Of a stretch of DNA of 64,000 nt, positions 1-11,483 are shown one piece after another. How positions within the stretch are numbered: the stretch's first letter is position 1; each line of letters begins with the position of its first letter. Under the pieces are notes generated by a model. It saw only the letters and a list, made by a program, of their open reading frames with translations, did no database searches and was not told where the DNA came from. A program made the position numbers and the translations under genes. The stretch is from Stagonosporopsis chrysanthemi (taxonomy: Eukaryota > Ascomycota > Dothideomycetes > Pleosporales > Didymellaceae): NCBI GenBank assembly GCA_022560025.1, contig JAFISE010000004.1, forward strand, positions 445,161-509,160, given 5' to 3'.

Positions 1-2748
1 CTTTGGGCGGCGATGGTAGGAGCCCTATCGTGACGGACCGGGCTGCAAGCGTTGTGGCTGACCAGTGAGGTTGGGGAACGGGTGAGATGAAATGCAGATT
101 GCGGGATGGGTGCGGGCTTGTCCGACAGGGGCCGTGAGCTTGCGAAGGTGTACCGACAGCCTCATCTCAAGCCATCTGCAACACGCGATATTGGCAACAG
201 CTCATCACAGAGTGTGCTGGATCCAGCACAATACGCACGGCTGCTAACGAGCCGCGTGCACACGCGTGTCCGGACGCACGACACTCATTCAGACGTCATC
301 GGTCTTTCGCTCGGTCGTATCTTCCTGTATACTCAAATCCATCAAGAGCGACAATGCCTGCTGTGCGATGCGCCCATCTGCGACCAGCAGCGGATCCAGC
401 GTTGACTCACTCCGAGGCCAGGATATGGCACTCGTCGACTCCACCGTTCCAAATTGCTACTCTGACCGCTTCTCTCGCCGCAAAAGCTGCACCACTCGAG
501 CAGTCAAGGTGACAAACCACGATGGGACCCTCGCAAGGTTCTCAGCCAACGACTTCGTAAAGATCCACCACACCATGCTCCCGTGACTGGACATTCATGC
601 GGGCTAAACTGACTCTTGTGCTCTCTGGCCTCTAATCATCACGAAGAGCCTGTTGAAGCGTGCTTGGGCAAGACGAATCAGCTTGTCAAAGTGCACTGTG
701 GAGTTCACACTACCGTTCGCTAAACAAGCTTGGGGACTGGGATCAGCCTAAGCCCAAGTCCACTTCGTCACTCCTCTGCCAAGGATTGTGAAAAGCTACT
801 TTGCGCACTTTGCGCATTTTTTTCGCGAACACGGCTCCGACACAACGGTTATCGTACCGCACTCAACAATCAGAACTCGTCCAGACCTGCATTGCGCTCC
901 GAGCAACCTTCCCAATGGCAGGTGGCTGAAGTTTAGCTCGTCTCCCCTCAATCTCAGTCGAGTCGTTCCACCGGGCACTGTGAATAGACTCTGGGACGGG
1001 ATAAAGGATTCGAAGTGATTAGCCGAAGATTTGGCAAAGAACCACACATCCCACGTCACGTTGAGGGTTGAGGGTTAAGGTTTGATGAGGCCCGCGACCA
1101 GGCAAGGGAGAAAAGGGTCTTCCGAACACCAGGATGACGCCCACGGGCTGGAGTGGGGACCAGGCCAGCATCAAGTCCACGCTGTCAGGTGAGCAAATCT
1201 CACGCGTGGTGGGAGCCCTGAGGGGTACATGTGTACTCGAGAGCCATTCGTGGACTATCAAGTATTGGCTGTCACCCTCGGTAACCAATCGCCGGTGGTA
1301 GCAGCTGTCAGCTATCCGAAAGGGAAATCGCTCCCTGCCACTGAGGCCCGATCAACACCAAGCTAATTAGCTACGTTTTGCGAGCAGCGTCACCTAATTA
1401 AGGGACTATTCATAGCAGCAGACAACCTCGGAGCGAGCCTGTCAAGTGGCGCAGACCCACCATGGGAGCTAGGCATCTACGCAATAGTATTGGCTGGACT
1501 AGAGGAAGCTTGTCAAGCAAAATCCAACTCCCATGCATGCTTCTGCACCACTCAGCGCACAATCTCGTGCGGAGTGATCCAGCACGCCTTCGCTCTATCG
1601 CTTCTGCGTCCAGTGTGCCGCGTCACACGAAAACTTACAACTCGCGTAGCTCGGAAATGCGCGCCAGCCGACCTGCCCACTTTGGCTGACCAGGCCCTCT
1701 GTCTTCTCGTCGGCCAAGCTAGCTTGATCTTCGAGTCCCGCAGTGGAAATGATCACGACAATTGTGATCTCGAATGGGGCCAGCTCCAGTTTGCACGACC
1801 CCTCCATTCTGCCCCGGTGTTCTGGCCGTACGTTGTACCAACGAATAGATTCGAGAAACAGCCGCAGATTGCGGTGCCACGAGTCACCACGCAACTATCG
1901 GTGTCGACACTGAAACAGGTCCCAACATCATGCTGTTACGCTCCACGACATTGAACACGTTCATCCAACGCTCCACATGCATCTTGCAGCAGAAGATCTA
2001 CACGAACGGATCAGGTCGCTAGCAACGTTCGGGCCGGCCAGTTATCGCAGCCGCTGCAAGTGCTCACGGCTGCGCTTCTGGCTGCCCCGCAAGAGGTTGG
2101 GTCAGAAAGAGCCAAGTGACACGGCTCTCTACCAAAGTTCGTGTAGTCGACCGGGAAATCCTTCGTCTAGTCCGAAAGAAAATCTGTCAACGTGCGCCAC
2201 GGGCTCGCGAAAGCCTTGCAGCCGATCGATGGCCGTCCAGATAGGTATCATTCCCAGCCCTCGTGCTGTAGTTGGTCTTAGCGCGGCGGGTAAAGAAGCC
2301 CCAAAATAGGTGCAATCTCCAAAGGCCCCAAATTTCGATATCTACCTGCAGCCTACGGTTAGCTTGACCAATCACCGTACCGTACGACATGCATAATGGC
2401 GTTGCCGTTGGACGGATTCTACTGACCACGGGGTCGACAGCATGGGGTCCAGAAATAGATCGAGTAGCATTTGCTCACATTTGTGCCGTTCGTGGCATTC
2501 TTAAGGTACATATATGCTGGCCTCTTGCCTTCGTAGTATCCCAGACAGCAGCATAATTTGGTTCCATCCTTCTTTTCCACCTTGAAGTCCGCTGGTCGAA
2601 CTTCGCCTATTTATCTTTAATTAAGAGCAGCCGGCCGAGCCCTGCCATCCTGTCCCTTGCAAATCATCCCGTCGCGCGTTAGTCGTTATTGCCGCATCGT
2701 TTACTAGTCTTCTGTACCACAGCCTGGGGCTTTAGTACATACATCGCC
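1..2748. other. Intergenic, upstream of the Zn2Cys6 gene
   Basis: No gene could be supported here. Open frames are short, mostly lack an ATG start, and resemble no family I know. The stretch reaches the window edge, so it may include the end of a gene outside. The last part is probably the promoter and 5' leader of the regulator starting at 2749; developmental regulators in fungi often have long upstream regions, which is inference here. Confidence 0.6.
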
Positions 2749-4810
2749 ATGTCGCCCTCCTCGACACTCGCATCAACAGTCAAACAATCCTCAACCATGG
2801 TTGGAACCACCACATCTGCTGCCAATGCAGCTAAGCAAGCTGCCTCAAAGATGCACCGTCGGTCACGAACAGGTAAGGGCAATCCTTTCAACTACCATGC
2901 AGGGATCCGTCCCGCCCGAACGCTTAGCTAATTGCATCGCAGGGTGCTTCACATGCCGTCTGCGACGGAAGAAGTGCGATGAGGGAAAGAACTCGTGCCG
3001 CGCCTGCAAACATCTGGGCCTCAAGTGTGAATACAAGAGGCCAGTATGGTGGAGCAACAATGAACAGAGGAGGAACCAGAAAGAGGTCATCAAGAACATC
3101 ATCAAGCGCACAAAGCTAAACGAGAAGACTGCGCAAGGAGTTGCGTTGAGCACCAACTCACCACCAAGTCTCTGCCACTCAATGCAGACAGCTGACACAT
3201 ATTCTGACGGCATTGCTTGCACGCGTGCACAATCAGTGGACTCCCAGAACTCCTTGGACTACAACTTCAACACTGTAACGCCGCCTGATTACTACCACGC
3301 AGCGATGCCGCCGCCAATGTTCGCTCCCGTCTTTCAACATCCCGGCCAGTTTGCGCCTTACGAGATCGACATCAAGACCGAGAGCCAAATGTTTATCAAC
3401 GACATCCCCGCTCGCAGGGACTCCACATTCTCGACCTTCAGTCACTATCAAACACCACCAGCAGTCAGCCAGGGTTACCCAACCGACAACTGGATTCAGC
3501 AAGACTATTTTGAGAGTCATCACGAGGCATTTGCTGAGGAGTCACTCGACTTCAACACGTTCGATTTCCCCACTCACGGCGCCTTTAGCCCCTCGCATCA
3601 GCCAATGGTCCAGGTCGACGAGTGCGACCAGCACCTACTCACTCACTTCGTGGAAAATGTCATGCGCATGGTCTACCCAGTCCTGGAAGCCAACCAACCT
3701 GGATCAGCGCGCGACAAGGTGATCGTGCCTGCGCTGGAGTCCAACAAGGCCTACTTGCACGCTTGCCTGAGTGTTTCTGCTCTGCACATGAAAACCACCC
3801 AGGGACTGCAAGGAGCCGAGATTGATAACGATGTCATTCGAAACCGCTTCGCTGCTGTTCAGCAGCTCACAGACGCGCTGATGGGCGATCGCCAACATGC
3901 GGAGACCCTCGAGGCCACTCTCGGAATGATCTTCTTCCCTTGCTCAGTCGGTCGCTTTGATGATGCATTGGCCGACATTCCCTGGCACCAGCACTTCCAG
4001 GCTGTTCAGAGTCTCGTTCACAAGCTGGATCTCCCGCACCAGCTTGTCGCAATGAACGGTCAGCAGCAGCCTCAGCCTCCTTTCAACATGACCCTAGCAT
4101 CATGGATCGATATTCTCGGCGCGACCATGCTCGGCAGGACACCGTCATTTGCCGACACCTATCGCGAGAAGCTCATCGCTGATGCGCCATCCGGCCTTGC
4201 TGAGCTCATGGGCTGCGAAGACCGAATCATGTACTTGATCTCCGAGATTGCCTGCCTTGATGCCCTGAAGCAGGAGGGTATGGACGATGTCCAGCTCTGC
4301 CAGCACATCCAGCTCCTTGGCGAGCAGATCAGCCTGACAGAGCCCCCCGTCGGCTCCAACAACAGCGCACTCACATCCACCGGCGAGATCCTCCCCAGGC
4401 AGCTCCGCAGGAACATGACCGCAGTCTACCGCCTGGCGGCTCGCATCTACCTCTGCAGCCTAGTGCCGGACTTTGACCGCACGCAGCCCATCAACGCGAA
4501 CCTTGTAAGCGCCCTCAGCAAGGCCATGGACTACATCCCCGCTGGGCCCGAGGGCTTCGACCGCTCTCTCGTCTGGCCCCTGCTCGTCGCAGGCACAGTC
4601 TCGCTGCCCAACTCGTCTTTCCGCAAGATGTTCTCCGAGCGCACCGCCCGCCTGGGCGACGCCTCCAACTCTGGCTCGTTCGGCAGGATGAAGGCACTCC
4701 TCAGCGAGGTGTGGGCCGTCAACGACTTCAACCTTTCCAAGGGCATCAAGCAGAGTGTCCACTGGCGGGACACGATGCAGCAGAAGGGCTGGGACTTCCT
4801 CCTCATCTGA
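2749..4810 (+). CDS. Zn2Cys6 transcription factor, Pro1/NosA-like
   Basis: This is a nuclear DNA-binding regulator of 663 aa. Exons are 2749-2872 and 2943-4810; the 70-bp intron (GTAAGG...CGCAG) falls just before the zinc cluster. The binuclear cluster is complete, with C43, C46, C53, C60, C63 and C70 (CX2CX6CX6CX2CX6C, starting GCFTCRLRRKKC). It is followed by the linker EYKRPVWWSNNEQRR and a basic stretch. The remainder fits the fungal transcription factor middle/C-terminal domain, with an acidic, Gln/Pro-rich region between about residues 100 and 270. The CEYKRPVWW linker reminds me of the Pro1/Adv-1/NosA/RosA group controlling sexual development; that assignment is from memory and uncertain. 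The start is the first ATG in frame (MSPSSTLAS). The gene stands alone with a long 5' region. Confidence 0.93.
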
Positions 4811-5540
4811 GCATCTCGATCTGTTTGCATGATGCACTTTGTGGCGCCTTGTCGCCAAAAGCATTTTCTTTTTTTCTTTTGCATATACTTTCTCTTCTCG
4901 CACTATACCCACTTTTCTCTTCTTCCAGCATTTTTTTTTTTTTGGAGTGCAAGCATTTCTACGGCGTGGTGCATCGGCTGGACGGTGCAGGACTATGACG
5001 AAACGGTTGACGCATGTTTTCTGACTGGGAATGGGGGCATTGGGAAGCTAGTGCAGCTCCCACTTTCTGTACAGTACTTGATAGGGGCACAGCCCAGCTC
5101 GAGAAGAATCGAAGCCAGTACTGGCGTATCGCTCACATGCTTTGCCTTTTGGCGCCGTTGTGCGTCCCGGACTGTGATTGGCTGCTAGTACACGAGGCTG
5201 CAACGCGGGCAGGTGGCGAGGGAGGAGTCGGTAGGTCCTGGCCCGTTTCTAACGGACGTCTAAATTTAGGAGCTCTACCAACGCGGATGACAATTATGTG
5301 CAGCGCGTTTCTCTGGCCAGCTCTACCAAGACGGAACAAGGTTTTGCCTGGGGGGACCGGTAATTAGCTCCAGGTGATCTGGAGCCCGTCGAGTGCGGGC
5401 CGCGCCATCGTCCAGAAATCAGCCGTCCTGCATTAACGACCATCTGCATCGCGACTTCGTATTTCGCCCCCACCCTGTTCTGTATCGTATACGCCGCCAC
5501 ACCGCGCTCGCGATCTTCGTACTCCACAGTCGAGTTGCCC
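4811..5540. other. Intergenic with pyrimidine-rich 3' flank
   Basis: From about 4860 to 4945 the plus strand is very rich in C and T, with T runs near 4867 and 4931. This is the likely 3' UTR and polyadenylation region of the Zn2Cys6 gene. The rest probably holds the promoter of the next gene. No coding frame was supported. Confidence 0.55.
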
Positions 5541-6701
5541 ATGGCGTCTCCAGCCGCACCCCCTTTTACGTCGGTCGATACGACGACGCAGGGACCGCAC
5601 AAGGACGAGGTCGAGTCGCCGAGCATCTCGGTTACAAATGCGCTTGCTCGCTATGAGTACGACCACGCCACGCCGGGGGGCACCAAGATCCTCATGGTAG
5701 AGTGGGAGGACGACGACTCAACGCGGGCTGTGCGTGGAGAGTGGCATGTGTCGTGGGAAGGGAGCACGAGGGTTCTGCCTGCAAACGACCAGCAGGCCAA
5801 CGATGTGCACCGCATGTATTTCCTGCTGCCCGCGGGGAGTGCGGTGCCGAAGAGCGTCACTCTCACACATCGGCCGCAGGAGGCTGGCCGCACGCCGGTT
5901 GTGTGGCATACAAATCCGCTGCCTGCGCTGTTCCCGCCAGAACTGGGTGCATCAGCTCGCGCGGCGGGGAAGAAGGGCGTGCTGCACACGATATGGGCGA
6001 AGAAGAGGCTACAGGTGCTGCAGAAGGAGATTGAAGCCGAGTCACGCGACAATGTCGAAGGTATTGGGCTGCTCATGGCGGTGCAGGAGAAGGAATGGAT
6101 TGAGCAGACGTTTGGCGTGAATGCGCGGCCGTCCGGCCTCAGCATCTCACTACCAGGCGCGTCACCCGCCAACAACGGCCCTGCCAGCCCTCGATCACCT
6201 GGTGGAGGGCGACTGCTGGACAAGCTCGCCGGGCTGAAGCTGAGCACCAACCCGCGCGATCTCACACCCAAGTCGGAAGACATCAATGGCGGTGCACCGT
6301 TTGCCAACCCCCTCTCACCAGAGGGCTCGGACGTCGCAGTGTCCTCATTCTCCTCCTTTGCAATGCTGAAAGGCGAGAATCCGTCATCTCTCGCAGCGAA
6401 GCCCCCGCAGCCTCCCCAGCCATTGCAGAGAGCAGCACCACCGCGAAAGGTCGCCGTACAGATCCCACCTCCCTCGGTCGTTGCACGCCAGGACTCGACA
6501 GGCATGGCATCGCTAAACGCCCTATCAAGCCCTGCACCCATCTTTGAGTCACGAGGGCCCATCGCCGCAGATGACGACGATAAGGACGACGGCCTCTTCG
6601 CAAGCCCCATCGACCCGCGCAGCCCTGAGATAGGCAAGAGTCCCTTTTCGTTTGCAGGCAATGATACGGCCAAATACCTGCACAGGGAGGATGTGTCGTA
6701 G
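5541..6701 (+). CDS. Conserved-looking hypothetical protein, 386 aa
   Basis: A single uninterrupted exon encodes 386 aa. The start is ATG at 5541 (MASPAAPPFTSV); the frame stays open a few codons further only through a TTG. The first 200 residues look folded, with segments such as ARYEYDHATPGGTKILMVEW and VLHTIWAKKRLQVLQKEIE and an amphipathic, helix-like stretch near residues 145-190. The last 180 residues are Pro/Ser-rich and probably disordered. I recognise no named domain, signal peptide or membrane segment. It lies between a transcription factor and a splicing factor on the same strand, but fungal neighbours are rarely co-functional. The long antisense frame across it is a GC-driven shadow. 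Coding status is well supported by length and composition; function is unknown. Confidence 0.8.
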   Translation: MASPAAPPFTSVDTTTQGPHKDEVESPSISVTNALARYEYDHATPGGTKILMVEWEDDDSTRAVRGEWHVSWEGSTRVLPANDQQANDVHRMYFLLPAGSAVPKSVTLTHRPQEAGRTPVVWHTNPLPALFPPELGASARAAGKKGVLHTIWAKKRLQVLQKEIEAESRDNVEGIGLLMAVQEKEWIEQTFGVNARPSGLSISLPGASPANNGPASPRSPGGGRLLDKLAGLKLSTNPRDLTPKSEDINGGAPFANPLSPEGSDVAVSSFSSFAMLKGENPSSLAAKPPQPPQPLQRAAPPRKVAVQIPPPSVVARQDSTGMASLNALSSPAPIFESRGPIAADDDDKDDGLFASPIDPRSPEIGKSPFSFAGNDTAKYLHREDVS

Positions 6702-7151
6702 ACAGAACGTAAAGGCCACTGTCATCGTTATCGTCATCGTCATCATGGAGTTAGCGCGTTGTAGCGGTTTTGTAGACTTTGTTGCTGGTGGGCGGTTTTT
6801 GTGCATGTTGATACCTGGGTGGTTCGCTGCCGAAGAGCATAGCTTTACGAATGAACGAAGCGCGCTTATGGATTCAGAATCTGACTTGATTGTGTAGCTA
6901 ATATGCTATGCTGTTGTTCAGCAAGTACTGGTGTTATATTTCTTGTCCCTGCGAGCACGTGAGATGGGGCTGCCTGGACCCTGCCGTGCCTGCCAAGCAC
7001 GATGTCATCGCGCGAGAAATGTTGCGACGGCGGCCGTTCAACAAGCAACCCAGCAATCGGGCAGCGCCCACGACCGCAAACACGCACTGGCCAGTACAGA
7101 TTGAGAAGCCCCGACTATTCACGTATCTTCGAACAGCCCAGTCTTTTCATC
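6702..7151. other. Intergenic between the 386-aa gene and Spp2
   Basis: This 450-bp gap contains a short (TCATCG)-like run near 6722-6745 and no supported gene. It probably holds the upstream gene's 3' UTR and the Spp2 promoter. Confidence 0.5.
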
Positions 7152-8552
7152 ATGGCCGCGGGCGGCTTCAAGATGTCGCTGGGCGGCCTAAAGGCAAAGC
7201 CCGGCCTGAAAGCAGTCGCAGCGAAGAAGGACATAAAACCGAAAAAAGCCCTGCTCGGCGACGACGAACCCGACGATACCAACCAAGCGCAGGAAATCGC
7301 CGGCTTCGACGCAGCAGAAGGCGGCGCAATCGACATCAACGGCCTCAAAGAGAAGAGAGGCCCGCTCGTCATCCCCACCCTCCCCAACCGCAATTGGCGC
7401 GAGGAGGCGCGCAAAAAACAGCTCGAACGCGCACCGCACACGCAGCAGCAGCAAAACGGCGACGTCGTTATGGACGAGCCGGAGGCGGAGGTCGTGTATG
7501 GGCTGACGGTACCGACGAAGCCCAGCGAAACAGCGGCACCCGAGACTGCGCAGCCACCCGAGGCCATGGAAGTCGACTCCAACGACAACCTGACCGAAGC
7601 CGAGCGCCTCGACAAACAAGCCCTCGAGGCCCTCCTCACAGGCAAAGCAACAGACACCCAGCGCGTGGTGCCCGCCATCTCGGACGAGGAAGCGCTGCGC
7701 AACGACCTGCTCGACGCCCCGGACGAGCCCGACGTCGCCGCCTACGAAGCCACGCCCATCGAGGGCTTTGGGCTCGCCATGCTGCGCGGCATGGGCTGGA
7801 AGGACAGCGACGGCGAGGCGCGCAAGGGCGGGGCGGCCAAAGCGCCCGCCGAGGTCAAGCGGCGGCCGGCGCTGCTGGGGATAGGCGCAAAGGCCGATGC
7901 GGCCAAGGACGTGGAGCTGGGCGAGTTCAACAGCAAGGCGCGGGGCAAGAAGGGCAGGGAAGCAGCAGCGCAGGGCTACAATCCCGTGACGCTGCGGAAC
8001 AAGAAGACGGGCGAGGTCGTCAGCGAGGAGGAGCTGAAGCGCAAGCTGGAGAGCCAAGACATGCTGGCCGACGAGGGCCGCGCAGACAAGAGCGACCGCC
8101 GCGACCACCGCGAGTCCCGCGCCGACACGAACAGCCACCGCCGCGACGACAGCCACCGCCGCGATGACAGTGGCAGAGACCGCATGCGCGACCGCCGCCG
8201 CGACCAAGATCCCGAAACCGACCGCCGCCGCGACAGAGACCGCAAGGACGACCGCCGCCGCGAAAAACGCCGTAGTTGCAGTCGCAGTCGCAGTCGCAGT
8301 CCAAAGGACTCGACGCGCCGCGACCGTGACCGCTACCGGTCTCGCAGCAGAGACGCGAAAGATCGGCGGGAAAGGCGGCGGAGTCGGAGTCGGAGTCGAG
8401 ACCGGGAGAGGGATAGTGACGAGGAGGAGAGGAGGCGGAGGAGAAGAAGGCGGGAGAGGGAGGGGGGCGGGGGTGAGCGGAGGAGGGACAGAGATGGGGA
8501 TGAGCGGAAAGGAGATAGAGAGAGAGATAAGGGGGAGAGGAGGAGGAGATGA
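7152..8552 (+). CDS. Pre-mRNA splicing factor Spp2 (G-patch protein)
   Basis: A single exon encodes 466 aa. Spp2/GPKOW-family proteins bind and activate the DEAH helicase Prp2 at the first catalytic step of splicing in the nucleus. The N-terminus has the family pattern: MSLGGLKAKPGLK, a KPKKALLGDD segment, and GPLVIPTLPNRNWREEARKK near residues 75-95. The G-patch lies at about residues 199-245 (EGFGLAMLRGMGWK). The C-terminal 120 residues are an Arg/Asp/Ser/Glu-rich RS-type tail made of repeated RRD, RSRSRS and DRD units. The start is ATG 7152 (MAAGGFKMSLGG); Met 8 could also serve. The repetitive tail makes antisense frames look long, but they are shadows. It is longer than yeast Spp2, as usual for filamentous fungi. 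Confidence 0.93.
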   Translation: MAAGGFKMSLGGLKAKPGLKAVAAKKDIKPKKALLGDDEPDDTNQAQEIAGFDAAEGGAIDINGLKEKRGPLVIPTLPNRNWREEARKKQLERAPHTQQQQNGDVVMDEPEAEVVYGLTVPTKPSETAAPETAQPPEAMEVDSNDNLTEAERLDKQALEALLTGKATDTQRVVPAISDEEALRNDLLDAPDEPDVAAYEATPIEGFGLAMLRGMGWKDSDGEARKGGAAKAPAEVKRRPALLGIGAKADAAKDVELGEFNSKARGKKGREAAAQGYNPVTLRNKKTGEVVSEEELKRKLESQDMLADEGRADKSDRRDHRESRADTNSHRRDDSHRRDDSGRDRMRDRRRDQDPETDRRRDRDRKDDRRREKRRSCSRSRSRSPKDSTRRDRDRYRSRSRDAKDRRERRRSRSRSRDRERDSDEEERRRRRRRREREGGGGERRRDRDGDERKGDRERDKGERRRR

Positions 8553-8879
8553 GGAGGTTATGATACCCGTAGACACCGACACCGAAACTAGTCGCTGCCA
8601 ACCTGTTTTATACTTTCTCCTCCATGTCAGGGAAGAGTACAACTGCTTCACTCCTCTCGTCCTCACAGCGTTTCTCGTACGCGCACTCATCCACGCACCA
8701 CGCCGACTCCACCCGTCCATCGTTGGTTTTCCGTCACAGGAGCAAGACGGACAACATCAGAACACCAACCCAGCAGGGACCAACACTTTCCTCCCCCTTC
8801 AGCTACTCCTTCGCATACAGACGCCGACAGAAACGCAAACACAAACACACTGTTCGTGTCCACACTAACGCAGCACAGC
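8553..8879. other. Convergent intergenic, Spp2 / RRM gene
   Basis: This 327-bp spacer lies between two genes pointing at each other. It is C/A-rich on the plus strand and has no open frame of its own that I would call. It should hold both 3' UTRs. Confidence 0.5.
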
Positions 8880-10703
8880 TCACTCCTCCCCAACAGGCAC
8901 AGCCAACTGCACACGATAGATCAGCCCATACACATGCCCACTCACCCACGACGCACGCACCGCCGCCTCGCGAGTCGTGAACTCCACCCATGCTGTGCGA
9001 GTGCGCTCCTGCGGGTCACGCGGGAGGAGAGAAACGTTTACGCTGCGGGGCATTGTCAGTAGATGGTACGTAGATTCTAACAATCAGGGTTCAGAGGATC
9101 TCAAGGCTGTGGCAGGCAGGTAGAGTGACAGGGGAAAGGGGAAAGGAGAAGGGGGAACATACATATCCCACCTCACCGACCAAAACTGCCTTTCAATCTC
9201 CTCTTTCTCCACACTGGTGGCGAGATTCGACACGATCAGGCGACGATGCAGGAGTGTCTTTTCTGCCTTCAAGCGCAGGGCGCGTTCGGTGCGCAGCTCG
9301 CTGGTTATGAGGGACTGCAGTTTGGTCTCTGCGTGGGCAACGGCGCGGGCGCGGTCGAGGTCGAGATCGAGATCGAGATCAGGGGTCGATGCATTTTGGG
9401 TTGCTGAGCTGGAGCCGAACAAGGTATTGGTCCATTCCTGGACGCGCGGCCATGGGAGGGCCGAGTGTTCCAGGTGCAGAGCGATGATGTAGGGAAGGAG
9501 TTCAGGTGCTGGTTCGGTACAACTGAGGAGAGTAGTATTACTTGTGTCCAGGGAGGTGAACGAGGGTACCAGTGACGAACGTGGGTCGGAAGGTGAGCGG
9601 AGTTGCTCAAGTCTTGCGCGGAGATGTTTGAGATCTTCGTCTTCATCTCCGTCGTCGTCGGAGGCTGAGATCGTAGGAGTATCGATATTCGAAACGTCCG
9701 ACGTGGACAGCATGGCGAGCTCTGCGAGCATCTTCCGCGGATCATCGTCATAGATCACAGCTGTTGTCGTGTGTTTTTGAAAAGAGTTTCGGTCTAGGTC
9801 TGCTAGCATGCGTCTCAGGTCGTCCCTGGTCTGATTATCGTCTGTCTGTACCGCGGATCCGCGGGCAAAGTCTCCCCGGCTGTCTAGCTCATACCAAGAC
9901 GATGGATACCCATCCAGTAGTGAACAAGGGTCAGGCGTTCGCACAAGGTTGGAGATGTCCGAGGCTGTCGAGTTATAGAGAGATTGACCGTGTGGAAGCT
10001 GATACTCACCTGGCGTCTCTGGCGCATCAGCGTTGCCAACGACATCAGTGACTCCAGACTCAAAACCGTCTCTGCGCAGAGTCTCGTTACGCTCGGTGCC
10101 TCTACCAACAGCATCGTTGGTTGTTCCATGCTCTTGTTCGTGCTCTTGCAGGACTTGACCCTTCTGTGCTTCTTGGCTGAGTGCCTCCTCGCGGAGACAT
10201 ATTTCACCCATCAATCGCTTGAACGACCGATCGAGCCTACGCCTCTTCTCTTCGTCAATGTGCCAGGGCTGAGCTGCTGCATCCTGATTCTTCTCTCCAA
10301 CGTTTCTCATCGTGTTCTTATTAGCCAGCTTGAGTTCTCGAGTTTCAGTGTTGGCAACCTTTCTCTCCTGCTTCGCAGCCATCTTGCCAACAAGGTCATC
10401 CTGCTCTTCCTCTCCCGTATCAATCTCTTCTTTGCCGGCCCCATCAAAGCCTAATTCGCTCTCATGTCCGTGCCTGTCCACCACCTCATTCGTCTTCGCA
10501 AAATCACTACCCGCCATTGCATCCGTAGTACTTACCAAGACAGGACAGCCCAACAACTTGCGATCTTTCTCCCGCTTCAGAGTCTTGGCCACCTCCTCGT
10601 TCCTGCATCGCGACGCCTCTGCAAGCGTATTAGTGATGCTGGCCAGCTGTTTGCTGAGCAGACTCTTCGATGTCGCAGTGCTGTTGCATCGTTCGCGAGC
10701 CAT
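8880..10703 (-). CDS. Unknown protein with a split C-terminal RRM
   Basis: Exons are 10703-9163 and 9042-8880, giving 567 aa. The intron of 120 bp has an optimal GTATGT donor and a CTGAC...CGCAG acceptor. Splicing joins VSNLATSVEKEEIERQFW to VNVSLLPRD and RTAWVEF, which makes a complete RNA-recognition-motif fold: beta1 LIVSNLA, RNP1-like RTAWVEF, and beta4 YRVQLAVP. Upstream, residues 1-200 are charged and predicted coiled coil, and 200-430 are acidic and probably disordered. A short repeat (CGAGAT on the plus strand) encodes DLDLDLDLD near residue 445, followed by a helical stretch (AHAETKLQSLITSELRTERALRLKAEKTL) directly before the RRM. I cannot name the family. Without the splice the frame ends in an implausible Pro/Leu tail, so the two-exon model is preferred. 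Confidence 0.82.
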
Positions 10704-11483
10704 GGTGAAGGAGTCTTGGTGCGGGCGTGTACCGTTGTTTGTGACTGTGTATGTGAGCGAGTGCCATGAGACCAGCTAAAGAGCGATGCAAGAAGGTGAG
10801 GAAGGTTCTTGGGATGCTGTGGTCATTACCTTGAGAATTGGAGCCTTAGCTCTATGCAGTGGCTCACAGTGATGCAACCAGACAGCAGATGTGCGTGGTT
10901 GCGTGATGGCTTGTGTGCGGATGGTAACGGCGGCGCGGGTGCTTTGGGGGGAAGGGGCGTGTGCAAACAAAACAACAAAAGCGTTGTTATGATGACGTCG
11001 ACGGTCTCCGGGCAAACGCTGTCGTCCTTGCTCTTGTCTACTGAACGACTCTCCGTCTCGCCAGATCTTGCAGTTCTTACCGTGTCCGGGGCCTGGCCCA
11101 CGCACCGGTCATGGACCTGCATCGCCTTGGTCGTCTCTGTATCCAAATCAGTGTCGTGCAAAGCTTGCAAGTCACCGTCGAGAGAACGTACACCCACCAT
11201 CTACCGTGCCCGAGCAGCTGAGCAAACAGATATCGGGAGACTCTTCTCTTGTCATGTCTTTGGCAGGCTCTGGATTATACCTGAAACCTTTGCGTGGCAT
11301 TCGTGGCCATGCTGAACGTATACCAGATGTCATCCACCAGATAAATTGAGAGAAGAAAAAGAACATGACAAGCTCCGGAAGGACAGACTTCGAAACAAAC
11401 TGAATTTAAAAAGAACTACCTTCTCATTACCTTGGACCTTTGCCTTCTTCGCCAGCACCCACTCAATACTACCTCCCAGCCCA
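10704..11483. other. Intergenic upstream of the RRM gene
   Basis: This 780-bp gap separates two minus-strand genes. It probably holds the RRM gene's promoter and the Shr3 3' UTR. Short frames here lack family resemblance. Confidence 0.5.

Noticed and set aside
1490..1954. 154-codon plus-strand frame upstream of the Zn2Cys6 gene
   Set aside because: It begins with TTG, has no recognisable domain, and has composition like non-coding DNA.
5651..6673. Long minus-strand frame (340 codons) opposite the 386-aa gene
   Set aside because: It starts without an ATG context of its own and shows the Ser/Arg/Gly bias typical of antisense to GC-rich codons; the plus-strand gene is better supported.
7188..8720. 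Long minus-strand frame (510 codons) opposite Spp2
   Set aside because: It mirrors the RS-repeat tail of Spp2 and consists of Ala/Val/Leu low-complexity; Spp2 is clearly the real gene.
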